A stretch of DNA of 64,000 bases from CAWCPR01 sp963797475 (GCA_963797475.1 CAWCPR010000001.1:1054001-1118000); one strand, 5' to 3'; counted from the first letter of the stretch, positions 37,553 through 46,103 are shown. Numbers and translations: made by a program. The notes: generated by a model not told the origin, from the letters alone.

Positions 37553-38564
37553 GCTGCTTTCCCCCAGCGATAGATATTGGATCTTTGGGTACTTCCGTGA
37601 GGGTGTCCGGATTTGGGGCAGCTAGGCCAGCGCTCTCCTCTGGCACAATCACTCGTAAAGCGGCCGGGCAAACTTTAACCCGCACCTTACCCCTGCCTAA
37701 CATCTCCCCATCTGCCATCACATTTAACTTTGGCGAGGATTTTATTTCCAACTTATTCGCTCGATAACTTTGGATCTTGCCATCCTCATAACTTCCTTCG
37801 TTCATAACTTTAGCGTAATAAGCAAGAAGATCGGCTTTACTTAAGTTCGGATAAATAAGAACATCCAGAAGACCGTCTTGAAGGGATGCGTTTGGGGCGA
37901 CAAGGAAGTTCTTTCCAAAAACGGGCGTATTCGATATAGTCACCAGCAGCGTCTGCACAGTTACGACGCTCTCTTCATCCATTTTCAAGACCACTTTTGG
38001 GTTGGATTCGTGCGTTATGAGCGTACCCACAACATTCTTGATCCTGGATATTTTGCCTTTAGAGACTTCTATTGCATCGGGATACAAGGCCGCCGTCAGT
38101 CCGATGGCGACTAACTCGAAGAAATAAAATTTTTTGCGTTTCTTGGTCCTCACCTGGCCAATATCCAATTTACGAATTTGGTCCCCGGCGACTAACCCGC
38201 ACGCTGCTTGCAGATCTTCTGGAATACCCAGGCTTTTAGCGATGTTATTGGCTGTGCCGGTTGGTAAGATACCCAGATGGACCTTACTTCTCTTGTCCTT
38301 TTTGGAATCTAAAATCGCCCGCATAATGGTTTCAATGGTGCCATCCCCGCCCATGGCAATGACAGTCCCATAACCATCCTTCAAGGCTTTTCTTACAATG
38401 GGTATAGCCTCTTTTTTAGGGCTGGCGAGGGCGACATCCACTCTCAAACCATACTCCTGCAAGCAGCAGGTAGCTATCTCCAGGTTTTTCGAGGCTGCAG
38501 ATGGATCGCCAGCGCCGGGGTTGGCGATCAGCTTAACGCGTCTTTGTCGATCCTTTTTTGACAT
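37545..38564 (-). CDS. Diacylglycerol kinase-like lipid kinase (YegS/BmrU family)
   Basis: A 339-residue soluble lipid kinase. The catalytic domain opens with VKLIANPGAG and has the ATP loop AMGGDGTIETIMRAIL and the substrate segment LGILPTGTANNIAKSLGIP. The C-terminal beta domain contains FGKNFLVAPNASLQDGLLDVLI. The family phosphorylates diacylglycerol or similar lipids using ATP. ATG 38564 has GGAGGG 6 bases upstream and lies inside the 3' end of the PAP2 gene, so the two are coupled. Paired with phosphatases, it could cycle phosphatidic acid and diacylglycerol. Confidence 0.93.
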   Translation of the reverse strand: MSKKDRQRRVKLIANPGAGDPSAASKNLEIATCCLQEYGLRVDVALASPKKEAIPIVRKALKDGYGTVIAMGGDGTIETIMRAILDSKKDKRSKVHLGILPTGTANNIAKSLGIPEDLQAACGLVAGDQIRKLDIGQVRTKKRKKFYFFELVAIGLTAALYPDAIEVSKGKISRIKNVVGTLITHESNPKVVLKMDEESVVTVQTLLVTISNTPVFGKNFLVAPNASLQDGLLDVLIYPNLSKADLLAYYAKVMNEGSYEDGKIQSYRANKLEIKSSPKLNVMADGEMLGRGKVRVKVCPAALRVIVPEESAGLAAPNPDTLTEVPKDPISIAGGKQRG

Positions 38565-39297
38565 AACGATCCCTCCACCGGTCAGAGAAAATTTCGATTG
38601 ACGTAAATGTCAGGCCAGCCCAAAAAACGCCCAGGCCATAGCCTGCCAGGACATCGGTTAAATAATGGTCGCCCAAAAAGAGACGGCTGTACCCAATGAA
38701 CAGCATAATCCCAACTGCGATCATGAAAATCACCCATTTCAAAAAACGGGAGGTTAACCGGGATGAAAGAAGATAGGCCAGAAATCCATAACCGACTACC
38801 GCGGTGAGCGTATGCCCGCTTGGGAACCCGCCTTCTTTCAAAACAATCCAAATTGGGTGAGCGAACACCGGCCGGGGTCGATTAAATAATCTGGATAAGA
38901 TGAACCAGATTACACCGCCGCCCCCGAAGCCGGCCGCCACCATCGCCAATTCGCGCCAGTAATGTTTGTACAGGTAATACAAAGACAGGGCGACGGCTGT
39001 GGCGGCCATAAGCTCCTTGCCCATATAAAAACCTGCGATCATAAGGTCTCTCATAAAGACCGAGGCGCCCAAGGCTACCCCATGCAGATAGTTGGCAAGC
39101 GGGACATCCCATTTGAGAAGAGGGCCCTGAACCTGTAAGTTATATACCATTGCGCCGAACACGGAGCTGCCCATTAAGACCATGCATAACCCGATGACCG
39201 GCCAACGAGCTAAAATTCCGGGAACGCGCAAATCAGCCGGGGCCGGGTTCGCCTTTTCAGGGTTTTGGATGGGAGCGGCGAACCAATGCTCGCTCAT
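38533..39297 (-). CDS. PAP2-family phosphatase
   Basis: A 254-residue membrane phosphatase with six helices. The three-part PAP2 signature is present: a K-x6-RP-like first motif (FNRPRPVFAHP), GFPSGHTLTAVVGYG with the catalytic His, and SRLFLGDHYLTDVLAGYGLG with the second His. Family members dephosphorylate phosphatidic acid, undecaprenyl diphosphate or related lipids in the outer leaflet. It starts one base before the DUF1206 stop and overlaps the lipid kinase by 32 bases. Confidence 0.92.
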   Translation of the reverse strand: MSEHWFAAPIQNPEKANPAPADLRVPGILARWPVIGLCMVLMGSSVFGAMVYNLQVQGPLLKWDVPLANYLHGVALGASVFMRDLMIAGFYMGKELMAATAVALSLYYLYKHYWRELAMVAAGFGGGGVIWFILSRLFNRPRPVFAHPIWIVLKEGGFPSGHTLTAVVGYGFLAYLLSSRLTSRFLKWVIFMIAVGIMLFIGYSRLFLGDHYLTDVLAGYGLGVFWAGLTFTSIEIFSDRWRDRYVKKGSTKTR

Positions 39298-39298
39298 A

Positions 39299-40177
39299 TT
39301 AGCGCCTCAGCCGGAACCAGGCTGCTCCAGTAATTGAATAAATACCAAAAGCCATGAGACCCACTGCTACCACGCCTAACAACCACGGGCCATAAGGTTG
39401 TCGAACCAGCGCCATTAGCACTCCGTCGATCCCTTGAGCTTTGTTTGGGTCGAATTGGTAAGCTGCTTGGGCCAGGAACACGCCCGTCATTGCGAATACT
39501 ACGCCACGCGCCGCGGTGCCAATGCGACCGATACGTCCGATCCAAATCGACTGTTGGCGACTCAACTCATACAATTTAAATTGTTCATCGAATTTATGGC
39601 TCAGTCCTTGAAAAAGCTGGGCCAAACCAAGGACGATCACGAAAATTCCAACGCCCCCTACCACCCATCTTCCCCATGACATTGCCATAATCGTTGAAAC
39701 GGATTGTTGGGTTTGAACGGTTTGGGCGCCATTATAGGCAGCCTGAGCGCCTCGAACCAAATAAGCATAGGTGGGTACAATGAGAGATGCGTACATCCCC
39801 GCGCTGACAAAAAACCAGAGACGCTGAAGGATCCCCTTTGCATCGCTGCCTAAGTGGAGAGGGTCGAAAAGCGCGCGTATGACTCCCCACAAGGAATAAC
39901 CCACCAATCCAATCAAGACGATGATTAACAGGATGTTTCCAACCGGCTGCGAACCAATCGCCGCCAGCGCGCCCTGTTGATCTGCGGGAGCGTTCTGGCC
40001 GCCCAATGCAACCTGGATGGCGATAACCCCCATTACCAAATAAATCAAACCGCGCGCCCCAAAACCAATACGGGTCAGTAGTTCTACGAATGGACTGAAA
40101 GCTGCCTCTCGAACTTCACTCCGATCCACCTGTTTTACCTTATTAACAATATTTGTACTTTTCAGCGTTGTTTTCAT
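39299..40177 (-). CDS. DUF1206 membrane protein
   Basis: A 292-residue membrane protein built of three copies of the DUF1206 two-helix unit: LTRIGFGARGLIYLVMGVIA near 34-53, a second after MSWGRWVVGGVGIFVIVLGL, and a third at GRIGTAARGVVFAMTGVFLA. Family function is unknown. ATG 40177 has TAGGAG upstream. It lies between the two PAP2 genes, so a link to lipid or cell-envelope metabolism is plausible. Confidence 0.88.
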   Translation of the reverse strand: MKTTLKSTNIVNKVKQVDRSEVREAAFSPFVELLTRIGFGARGLIYLVMGVIAIQVALGGQNAPADQQGALAAIGSQPVGNILLIIVLIGLVGYSLWGVIRALFDPLHLGSDAKGILQRLWFFVSAGMYASLIVPTYAYLVRGAQAAYNGAQTVQTQQSVSTIMAMSWGRWVVGGVGIFVIVLGLAQLFQGLSHKFDEQFKLYELSRQQSIWIGRIGRIGTAARGVVFAMTGVFLAQAAYQFDPNKAQGIDGVLMALVRQPYGPWLLGVVAVGLMAFGIYSITGAAWFRLRR

Positions 40178-40297
40178 ATGTGTATCTCCTAAAAGACTCT
40201 TTTGTATTTTCTGTGGTAGAGGGGCGGATTTGGGGTACCAACCCCATTGATTCCCAATAACCCACCTAAAAACTCAATTGGCGCTGGCGCGGGTAAA

Positions 40298-41056
40298 CTA
40301 TTCTCGCTCGGGTGCTGTGGGTTGGTGGGTGAAAAAGCGAGGTTTACCCCAGCGGTAGGTTTGAATCATGACTGCCAGCACCAGGATGCCTAAGGCATAG
40401 GCGCCCACGACATCGCTGGCCCAGTGTTCCCCCAGGTAAACGCGCGATATCCCTACGAATAAAATCAAAACGCCAAAAACAATTAATAATGATGTCCGCA
40501 GAGCGGATTTTTTTAAAAGCGTATACGCCAAAAACCAATTAAACCCGAAAAAAGCCGTATAGAACATCACGTGACCACTTGGAAAACTAAAACTGTTCAG
40601 GGCAGCGACGACATGCACCAGGCTTGCACTCGGGCGCAGCCGGTGTACACCGGCTTTAACCAGCGCATTGACTGCCAGCTCAAAAGCAGCTACGAAAACG
40701 CCCATTATCGCTTCCCAATGGAACCCATAAAAATACAACAATCCAACAATTAACGAGACAATAAGGATCGTCTGGGGGAAAAAACCTGCCCAGCTTATCC
40801 AGCTCATGGCCTTCGAAAAAATCGGATTGTTGATTGTCTGGAGCGTGTGCGTAATCTTTAAATCGACGGGGAAATAAGCCGTCGATTTGGCGAAAAACGT
40901 CAAAACGACAAAAGCAATCGCCGCCCCAACCAATCCTGCCTGGAATAGAACGGTGCGGGTTTTCCGCTCACGAGAGGGCGCGGCTTTGGCGCTGGCGGCT
41001 GATTGTGCAGCCTCTTGGATTTTCTCGAGCGGCTTTTCCTTATTGGATATCTGCAT
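40298..41056 (-). CDS. PAP2-family phosphatase
   Basis: A second PAP2 enzyme, 252 residues, with an N-terminal cytoplasmic segment rich in Ala, Lys and Arg followed by membrane helices. Motifs: KAGVHRLRPS, FSFPSGHVMFYTAFFGFN and SRVYLGEHWASDVVGAYALG. It is not a close copy of the other PAP2 protein. The 120-base gap to the DUF1206 gene holds only a small 6-bp hairpin, so it may lead the operon. AAGGA precedes the start. Confidence 0.92.
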   Translation of the reverse strand: MQISNKEKPLEKIQEAAQSAASAKAAPSRERKTRTVLFQAGLVGAAIAFVVLTFFAKSTAYFPVDLKITHTLQTINNPIFSKAMSWISWAGFFPQTILIVSLIVGLLYFYGFHWEAIMGVFVAAFELAVNALVKAGVHRLRPSASLVHVVAALNSFSFPSGHVMFYTAFFGFNWFLAYTLLKKSALRTSLLIVFGVLILFVGISRVYLGEHWASDVVGAYALGILVLAVMIQTYRWGKPRFFTHQPTAPERE

Positions 41057-41288
41057 GGATCCTTTTTCTTTTCTTCAACGACCCGAATTAAGCGATTAAG
41101 CCCGATCAGGCTTTCCCGATTTCCTTTAAACTTAATTCAGGTGGAGAGAATCCACCATGGGGATAATCCCCACTTCCGTATACCCTTTTTCCCTACTGCT
41201 ACCTAGGGAAACGCCCTCCCGCCAGGCTTTCTATTGAATAAAAACAGAAGGCCCACGGTATTATTCGATTTGTTTGATCGAACTTGGA

Positions 41289-42428
41289 TTAATCCGGCTT
41301 CTTACTGTCCCCACTGGCCATGGCGATGCGCTTGCCCAGCGCCGGGTGCGAGTACAGCAGCCACTCCACCCATGGCTCGGGGTCGACCTCGGCCAGGTTC
41401 TGGTTGGCCAGGCGGGTCATCGCCGAAGCGAATGCCTGCGGCTTGTGGGTGGCCTGCAGGGCGTATTCGTCCGCCCGGCGCTCGCGCCAGCGCGAAAAAG
41501 CGTTGCCCAGCGGCATGGTGGCCAGCCCGTAAACGCCGATCACCAGGGCGAACAGCGGCAGGGCGGCGATGTCGGCCACGCCGGCGAAACCGAAATGGGC
41601 CACCCCCCACTGCAAGCCCAAATTCGCCAGCCACAACCCCGCCAGGGTCGTGACGCTTTCGACCGCCATCCCCAGGGGAATATCCTTGTGGACGTGGTGC
41701 CCGAGCTCGTGGGCCAGCACGGTCTCGATCTCGTCCGGGGTGAATTCTGCCAGGAGGGTGTCGCCCAGGATGATGCGCCGGGTTCCTCCGAGCCCCGTCA
41801 GGGCCGCGTTGGCGGACTTCGTCCGGCGGCTCATGTCGAATTTGAACACACCCCGCACGCGAGTGCCGGCCTGTTCCGCCAGGCGCACCAGGCGGGCCGT
41901 CAGGTCGGCGTATTCCTCGCCCAGCGGCTCGAATTTATAGAAAACCGGCATGAGCAGCACCGGCGCCAGGTTGGCCAGCACCACGCTGAAAAGCAGCAAG
42001 ATGAGGGCGGCCCACAACCACCAGGTATCCGGAGCCAGGCGCAGCACGAGGTAGATGACCTCCAGGATGATCCCGCCTAAAATGCCGCCTAACAGCAGGC
42101 TCTTCACCTGGTCCGTGATCCATCCTTGTACAGTCTCGGTCGATTGCTGGTAGCGGTGCGGGAGCACAAAGCCTTCATAATAAGAAAGCGGCAGGTCGAC
42201 CAGGTAGTAAACTGCGCCAAAAACCAACAGATACCCGCCCACCAGCAGCCAATCGTTTTGGGTCATAGCGAGAAGCCGGGTCTTCAGAGCAGAAGACCAG
42301 CCGAAGACCAGCCAGGCGAGCACGTAGATTCCGCCAAGCGCCAGGTCTACCAGCATCAGCCGCCGGCTGATGTGGGCGTATTCCTTGGCCAGTTTTTGCC
42401 GTTCCGGGTCGAGATTTGCTTGTTCCAT
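41289..42428 (-). CDS. M48-family membrane metallopeptidase (Ste24/HtpX-like)
   Basis: A 379-residue zinc endopeptidase with four or five membrane helices. The zinc motif is His240-Glu241-x2-His244 in VLAHELGHHVHKD, and a downstream Glu in RRADEYALQ is the likely third ligand. The length and the N-terminal helices fit the Ste24 branch more than HtpX. Its substrates would be membrane or lipid-modified proteins. It stands alone with no coupled gene. Confidence 0.93.
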   Translation of the reverse strand: MEQANLDPERQKLAKEYAHISRRLMLVDLALGGIYVLAWLVFGWSSALKTRLLAMTQNDWLLVGGYLLVFGAVYYLVDLPLSYYEGFVLPHRYQQSTETVQGWITDQVKSLLLGGILGGIILEVIYLVLRLAPDTWWLWAALILLLFSVVLANLAPVLLMPVFYKFEPLGEEYADLTARLVRLAEQAGTRVRGVFKFDMSRRTKSANAALTGLGGTRRIILGDTLLAEFTPDEIETVLAHELGHHVHKDIPLGMAVESVTTLAGLWLANLGLQWGVAHFGFAGVADIAALPLFALVIGVYGLATMPLGNAFSRWRERRADEYALQATHKPQAFASAMTRLANQNLAEVDPEPWVEWLLYSHPALGKRIAMASGDSKKPD

Positions 42429-42581
42429 CCCTGGAATTATAGCATGCGAAGCCTGTCCCAGGCTCTCATCCGTAAGGGGCTGTGCAAATCGGGAACCCTC
42501 CCGGTTTTCAAGTTCTTACGTTTTTTGCAAGGTTTGGGGAACGAGATTCGAAGCTAACCGCTCTTTCAGGAGGATTATCCA

Positions 42582-42932
42582 TTGTCATACGATCCGGTAA
42601 AACATCACCGCCGCTCCATTCGCCTGAAGGGTTTCGATTATTCCAGTCCAGGGGCATATTTCGTTACGTTGGTCGCGTTCCAGCGAGAATGCCTGTTTGG
42701 CGAGGTCATCGATGGGTGTATGCGCCTGTCTGCCTTTGGAAAGATCGTGCAGCGCACAGGGCCAACCAATTGCGCCATACGCCGGGGATTACGCTCTGGC
42801 AACGGAATTATTTCGAACCGCATTATTCGAAACGAGAACGAGCTGCAAAAAATTCGAAAATACATCCTCGATAACCCGTTACAATGGGAATTCAATCAAG
42901 AAAACCCTTTAAAACCAATTCAACGAGATTGA
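42582..42932 (+). pseudogene. REP-associated tyrosine transposase (RAYT) remnant
   Basis: The N-terminus (SYDPVKHHRRSIRLKGFDYS, GAYFVTLVAFQRECLFGEV) and the C-terminus (IIRNENELQKIRKYILDNP) match RAYT/IS200-like transposases, but the middle with the catalytic HUH motif is deleted. Another frame in the same stretch reads LWQRNYFE, the residues expected just before IIRNE, so there is also a one-base shift. AGGAGG precedes a TTG start. The product, if made, cannot be active. Confidence 0.8.
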
Positions 42933-43225
42933 GAAAACCATTAAAGGAACGCTGTTCCCTACCGACCTGCTGCAACACGTCCTGGATGGCGATAAAGACC
43001 TGGACAAACGCGCCGCCCGACTCGGCGTACGCCATTTTTCGTCCTCCCAACTCCCTGGAACCTCCCCTCCCATTCCGGTGTATCGTTGATAGATGCGTCC
43101 CAACCCTCAGGCGATCGATGCTGAAGTCCGCCTGAACTTTTTCGCTTCGCCTACCTGATGAGCGGAAACCCAGGCCGTACGCCCCCGGCTGTACGAATCG
43201 GTGAGGAGTTAAATTAGGGGCGCCT
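42933..43225 (+). other. Gene-debris region downstream of RAYT
   Basis: About 290 bases with no intact gene. 42951-43050 can be read as LFPTDLLQHVLDGDKDLDK and onwards, a soluble-protein-like stretch of unknown origin. 43053-43170 is a truncated copy of the 5' end of the ECF sigma gene, listed separately. Confidence 0.5.
43053..43170 (+). pseudogene. Truncated copy of the ECF sigma factor promoter and 5' end
   Basis: The bases from 43053 match 44643 onwards almost base for base: GGAACC at 43057-43062, the TGTAT box, GTTGATAG, ATG at 43093, then GCGATCGATGC and CCGCCTGA. The copy then skips about 65 bases of the real gene and resumes at TTTCGCTTCGCCTA-CTGATG before losing similarity. It has no usable coding frame. 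The promoter part may still bind the sigma factor. Confidence 0.75.
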
Positions 43226-44269
43226 TCAGCGGGCTTGGATAGTGAAGTTCGTAATCATCACTTCCAGCTCACTCCTCGAGGGCAGCACGTACCCGATCCA
43301 AAATGCCCGGTCTGTATGGGGCAGGCTGACCGGATCGCCCGCCTGCTTGCCGTTCAAATAGACCACCATCAGATCGTCCTGTATGGATAATAAAACATCC
43401 TGTTGAAAACCAGCTTCTAGAGCCGAAATTTTTTGAGTAGCCTGTTTACTGCCGCTGATGAGAACGCGAACAGGAGAAGCTGGTCCGGGCGAGGGTTGTT
43501 GGTAGGACAGGTAGCCGCCTTTGTAAATCGAGAACGGGTCATTTTGCACAATGCCAATGTTCAGGAAGCCGGCTTTGTTTAATCGCGTGCGGAACTCATT
43601 CAACTGGACGCTGAAGCGTATATCTATATCGCCGGAAATGGGCGTGTAAATCCCACGTTGCTGATCTAGAACAGGGGTGTGAACCAGGTACAAATGGCCT
43701 TGATCGGTAGAAAAGCCCCATTCGGCAAGATTCAAGCAGCCATCGCTGGCTTCTGGATTTGACGTGGGGTAAGGGAACCACAAATCAGCCGCGATGCACT
43801 GAAAGATCGAGGGGGTCGCTGGTGTGGGAGTGTCAGGTTCTTTGGGTGGGAGAGCCGTCGCGGTGAAAGTTGATTCGAGGAGTGGGGCTGTGGATATAGG
43901 ATTTTCTTCTTGCGGCGTCGAGGTAGACTTTATGATATCTGTATCGCTCTCCGTAGGAGTGAATTTAGCCTTTAATAATTCACCTCCTGGAGGGTTGTTG
44001 GGAAGCAGGGAGTATTGAGGGGTGACGAGTTCAGTTGCAGGAGTGGGCGCCGGTGTGTCTATCTTGTTTACCATGTTCACAAAAAATGGGCTTCCCATAA
44101 TGGCAGTAATCAGGGTCACAACCGCGCTAATAATCGCGACCAACACAGGGGTTTCCAATTTCCTATCAGGTTTTTTTTCTCGTTCAGATGCAGGCAGCGC
44201 CGGCGTTCCGCGCTGGGGAGTAGTACACTCTTTCGAGGCTGGAGAGGGGGGATCAGAATAGGGCATCAT
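43226..44269 (-). CDS. Membrane-anchored hypothetical protein with jelly-roll-like domain
   Basis: A 347-residue protein I do not recognise. A basic N-terminus (about 1-38) precedes one membrane helix (LVAIISAVVTLITAIMGSPFFV), then a Thr/Pro/Ser-rich linker to about 155 (TPAPTPATELV, PDTPTPATP). The C-terminal 190 residues look like a beta-sandwich of the LamG/concanavalin kind: DLWFPYP, DIDIRFSVQL, VLLSIQDDLMVVYLNGKQAG, FWIGYVLPS. No catalytic site is seen. Probably an extracellular binding domain. Confidence 0.7.
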   Translation of the reverse strand: MMPYSDPPSPASKECTTPQRGTPALPASEREKKPDRKLETPVLVAIISAVVTLITAIMGSPFFVNMVNKIDTPAPTPATELVTPQYSLLPNNPPGGELLKAKFTPTESDTDIIKSTSTPQEENPISTAPLLESTFTATALPPKEPDTPTPATPSIFQCIAADLWFPYPTSNPEASDGCLNLAEWGFSTDQGHLYLVHTPVLDQQRGIYTPISGDIDIRFSVQLNEFRTRLNKAGFLNIGIVQNDPFSIYKGGYLSYQQPSPGPASPVRVLISGSKQATQKISALEAGFQQDVLLSIQDDLMVVYLNGKQAGDPVSLPHTDRAFWIGYVLPSRSELEVMITNFTIQAR

Positions 44270-44314
44270 AGGTTATCGCGGTCCCTTTTTGTGGAGAAAA
44301 TGTATGAATGTAAA

Positions 44315-44392
44315 GGGTTGGGCGCATTGCCCCTGACCGCAGGCCAGTGGTCGGCGCCCCCCGCATACCGCTGGTCGAAGACCAGGGGCGGA
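44315..44392 (+). repeat. Interspersed repeat, copy D
   Basis: Shares TTGCCCCTG and AGGCCAGTGGTCGGCGC with copy C before nuoA. It continues with CTGGTCGAAGACCAG, a perfect 6-bp stem with a 3-base loop, and an outer CCCCTG/CAGGGG pairing, so the whole copy can fold. Confidence 0.6.
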
Positions 44393-44503
44393 TAATTAAA
44401 GATTCATCATATAAGATGTAAAACGTTCCTTAATCATAATTTGTTACATAGTTAATATTCATTGAAATTTTGTTTGTTCACCATACAAAATTGTAATTTG
44501 TCC

Positions 44504-44640
44504 CTACGCTTCACAAATCGCCTGGGATGACCAATTCACCCCGTTCTGACTGCTACCGGACTTCAACAGGATTTGCGCCGGCCGCATTTTGCGAGCGCTG
44601 CTGGTTCCAGAAGATAGCAGTTGTTTCAGTTGGTAGCGTT
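44504..44640 (-). pseudogene. IS630-family transposase N-terminal remnant
   Basis: On the minus strand the sequence encodes YQLKQLLSSGTSSARKMRPA, then QILLKSGSSQNGVNWSSQAI and CEA before a stop. This matches the first helix-turn-helix of IS630-type transposases (usual form L-x-x-L-x-x-G-T-x-x-A-R-K-x-x-R-A-x-I-L-L-K). The rest of the transposase is missing and I see no terminal inverted repeats. Confidence 0.7.
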
Positions 44641-44646
44641 TTCCCT

Positions 44647-44674
44647 GGAACCTCCCCTCCCGTTCCGGTGTATA
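44647..44674 (+). promoter_or_regulatory. ECF-type promoter of the sigma factor gene
   Basis: GGAACC (44647-44652), 16 bases, TGTATA (44669-44674). This is the usual ECF -35 (GGAAC) and spacing. Transcription would begin near 44681, within a few bases of ATG 44683, giving an essentially leaderless mRNA. The same promoter is preserved in the truncated copy at 43057. Confidence 0.65.
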
Positions 44675-44682
44675 GTTGATAG

Positions 44683-45288
44683 ATGCGTCCCGACCCACAG
44701 GCGATCGATGCGGAAGCCCGCCTGATCTTCGATGCTGTCCATGGCGACCAGGCGGCCTGGGAGGTCTTGATGCGCATGCATCAAGAGCCCGTCTTTCGCT
44801 TCGCCTATCTGATGTGTGGCGACCCGGACGAGGCGGATGACATCGCCCAGGAGACCTTCATCCGCGCTTTTCGAGCCCTGGAGCGCTTTGACCTCGACCG
44901 GCCCATGCGCCCCTGGCTGCTCAGCATCGCCGCCAACCTGGCCCACAACCGCTACCGCTCGCTGAGCCGCTATCTGAACGCCTTGAAGTCCCTGGGGCGC
45001 TCTGAGACTGTGGCCCAGGAGCTGGCGGCACACGAGCGGGTGGAGGAGATCGGCGAGGGTCATTGGCAGGCGCAAAGCTTACGACAGGCAGTACAGCGCC
45101 TGGGCGATAAAGACAGGCAGATCATTTACCTGCGCTACTTCCTGGAGCTCTCGACCGAGGAGGTCGCCATAATCATCGGGATTCCCACGGGAACCGTCAA
45201 GTCCCGGCTGCACCGGGCGGTGAACCGGCTGCGCGAGATCATCGAGCGCGAATTTCCAGGTTTGCAAGATGGATGGGAACAGAAATGA
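44683..45288 (+). CDS. ECF RNA polymerase sigma factor
   Basis: A 201-residue ECF sigma factor. Region 2 (about 30-95) has VFRFAYLMCGDPDEADDIAQ and ETFIRAFRALERFD. Region 4 (about 130-190) has DRQIIYLRYFLELSTEEVA and IPTGTVKSRLHRAVNRLREI. The spacer between regions is longer than in minimal ECF factors. The start ATG has no ribosome site; transcription from its GGAACC promoter would make it leaderless. The anti-sigma gene follows with a 4-base overlap, so the pair is one operon and probably autoregulated. Confidence 0.95.
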   Translation: MRPDPQAIDAEARLIFDAVHGDQAAWEVLMRMHQEPVFRFAYLMCGDPDEADDIAQETFIRAFRALERFDLDRPMRPWLLSIAANLAHNRYRSLSRYLNALKSLGRSETVAQELAAHERVEEIGEGHWQAQSLRQAVQRLGDKDRQIIYLRYFLELSTEEVAIIIGIPTGTVKSRLHRAVNRLREIIEREFPGLQDGWEQK

Positions 45289-46103
45289 ACGAAGTTGATG
45301 ACCTGTGGGAGAGGCGCTTGCGAGAGATCGCAGCGGATCTTGCCTACCCACCCACACCTGAAATCGCATCAGCCGTGGCTCGCAAGTTGGAGACCTCGGG
45401 GAAGCGCGGGCCGCGCCCGGACAAGCGCCTGGCCTGGGCATTCGCGATCCTGATCATCTTCCTGGCTGGCCTGCTGGCTGTGCCGCCGGTGCGCGCCCAA
45501 ATCCTGGATTTCCTGCAGATCGGCGTGGTGCGCATCTTCTTAACCCCGCCCACCCCGACCGGCACGCTTGCACCCACCCGCGAGACAAGCCAAACTCCGA
45601 TCGCGGCTACTCCAACTCTGCCGCCACCCGCGCCGCCACCCACGCCCACCTTGCTGCCTTCTCTTCTGGATTTGGCCGGCAAAACCACCCTGGAGGCCGC
45701 AAAAAAACAGGTGAAATTCCAGGTGCTTTTGCCCACATCCCCTGAAGGTATTGGCCCTCCGGATGATGTTTTTCTGCAGAACCTGGGAGGCAACCTACTG
45801 GTGCTGGTTTGGCTGCAGCCCGATCACCCCGACCAGATCCGCTTCAGCCTGCACGAATATGGCCCTGAGGCAGTCTTTGTGGAGAAATTACAGCCGCAGG
45901 TGGTCAAAGAGACCCAGGTGAACGGCGCAAGCGCTTTTTGGACAGTTGGACCGTACCTGCTTGAAACCCGCAACGGAGATCTCGAAAGCCGCCGCCTGGT
46001 CGAAGGGCATGTGTTAATCTGGACAAAAGACAACATCACTTACCGGCTTGAATCCGGTTTGCCCCTGCAAGAGGCGCTGCACATCGCCGAGTCGCTGCGT
46101 TAA
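45285..46103 (+). CDS. Membrane anti-sigma factor-like protein
   Basis: A 272-residue single-pass membrane protein. The cytoplasmic N-terminus (about 1-48, MNEVDDLWERRLREIAADL) would hold the sigma factor; a membrane helix follows (LAWAFAILIIFLAGLLAVPP), then a Pro/Thr linker (TPPTPTGTLAPTRE) and an extracytoplasmic domain similar to DUF4367. No zinc-binding His-Cys-Cys motif is present. ATG 45285 (ATGA overlap) is preferred over ATG 45273. The role is inferred from position and layout. Confidence 0.75.
   Translation: MNEVDDLWERRLREIAADLAYPPTPEIASAVARKLETSGKRGPRPDKRLAWAFAILIIFLAGLLAVPPVRAQILDFLQIGVVRIFLTPPTPTGTLAPTRETSQTPIAATPTLPPPAPPPTPTLLPSLLDLAGKTTLEAAKKQVKFQVLLPTSPEGIGPPDDVFLQNLGGNLLVLVWLQPDHPDQIRFSLHEYGPEAVFVEKLQPQVVKETQVNGASAFWTVGPYLLETRNGDLESRRLVEGHVLIWTKDNITYRLESGLPLQEALHIAESLR

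Larger units (their letters stand above)
44270..44682. other. Intergenic region with repeat, IS630 remnant and promoter
   Basis: A 413-base gap upstream of the ECF sigma gene. In order: repeat copy D (44315-44392), an AT-rich stretch with a small ATTTTGT/ACAAAAT hairpin (about 44466-44490), an IS630-type transposase remnant on the minus strand (44504-44640), and the ECF promoter (44647-44674). Confidence 0.6.

Noticed and set aside
44504..44698. 64-codon minus-strand gene starting at 44698
   Set aside because: Only the last two thirds resemble a transposase; the start falls inside the sigma gene and its promoter, so it is treated as a remnant and not as a gene.
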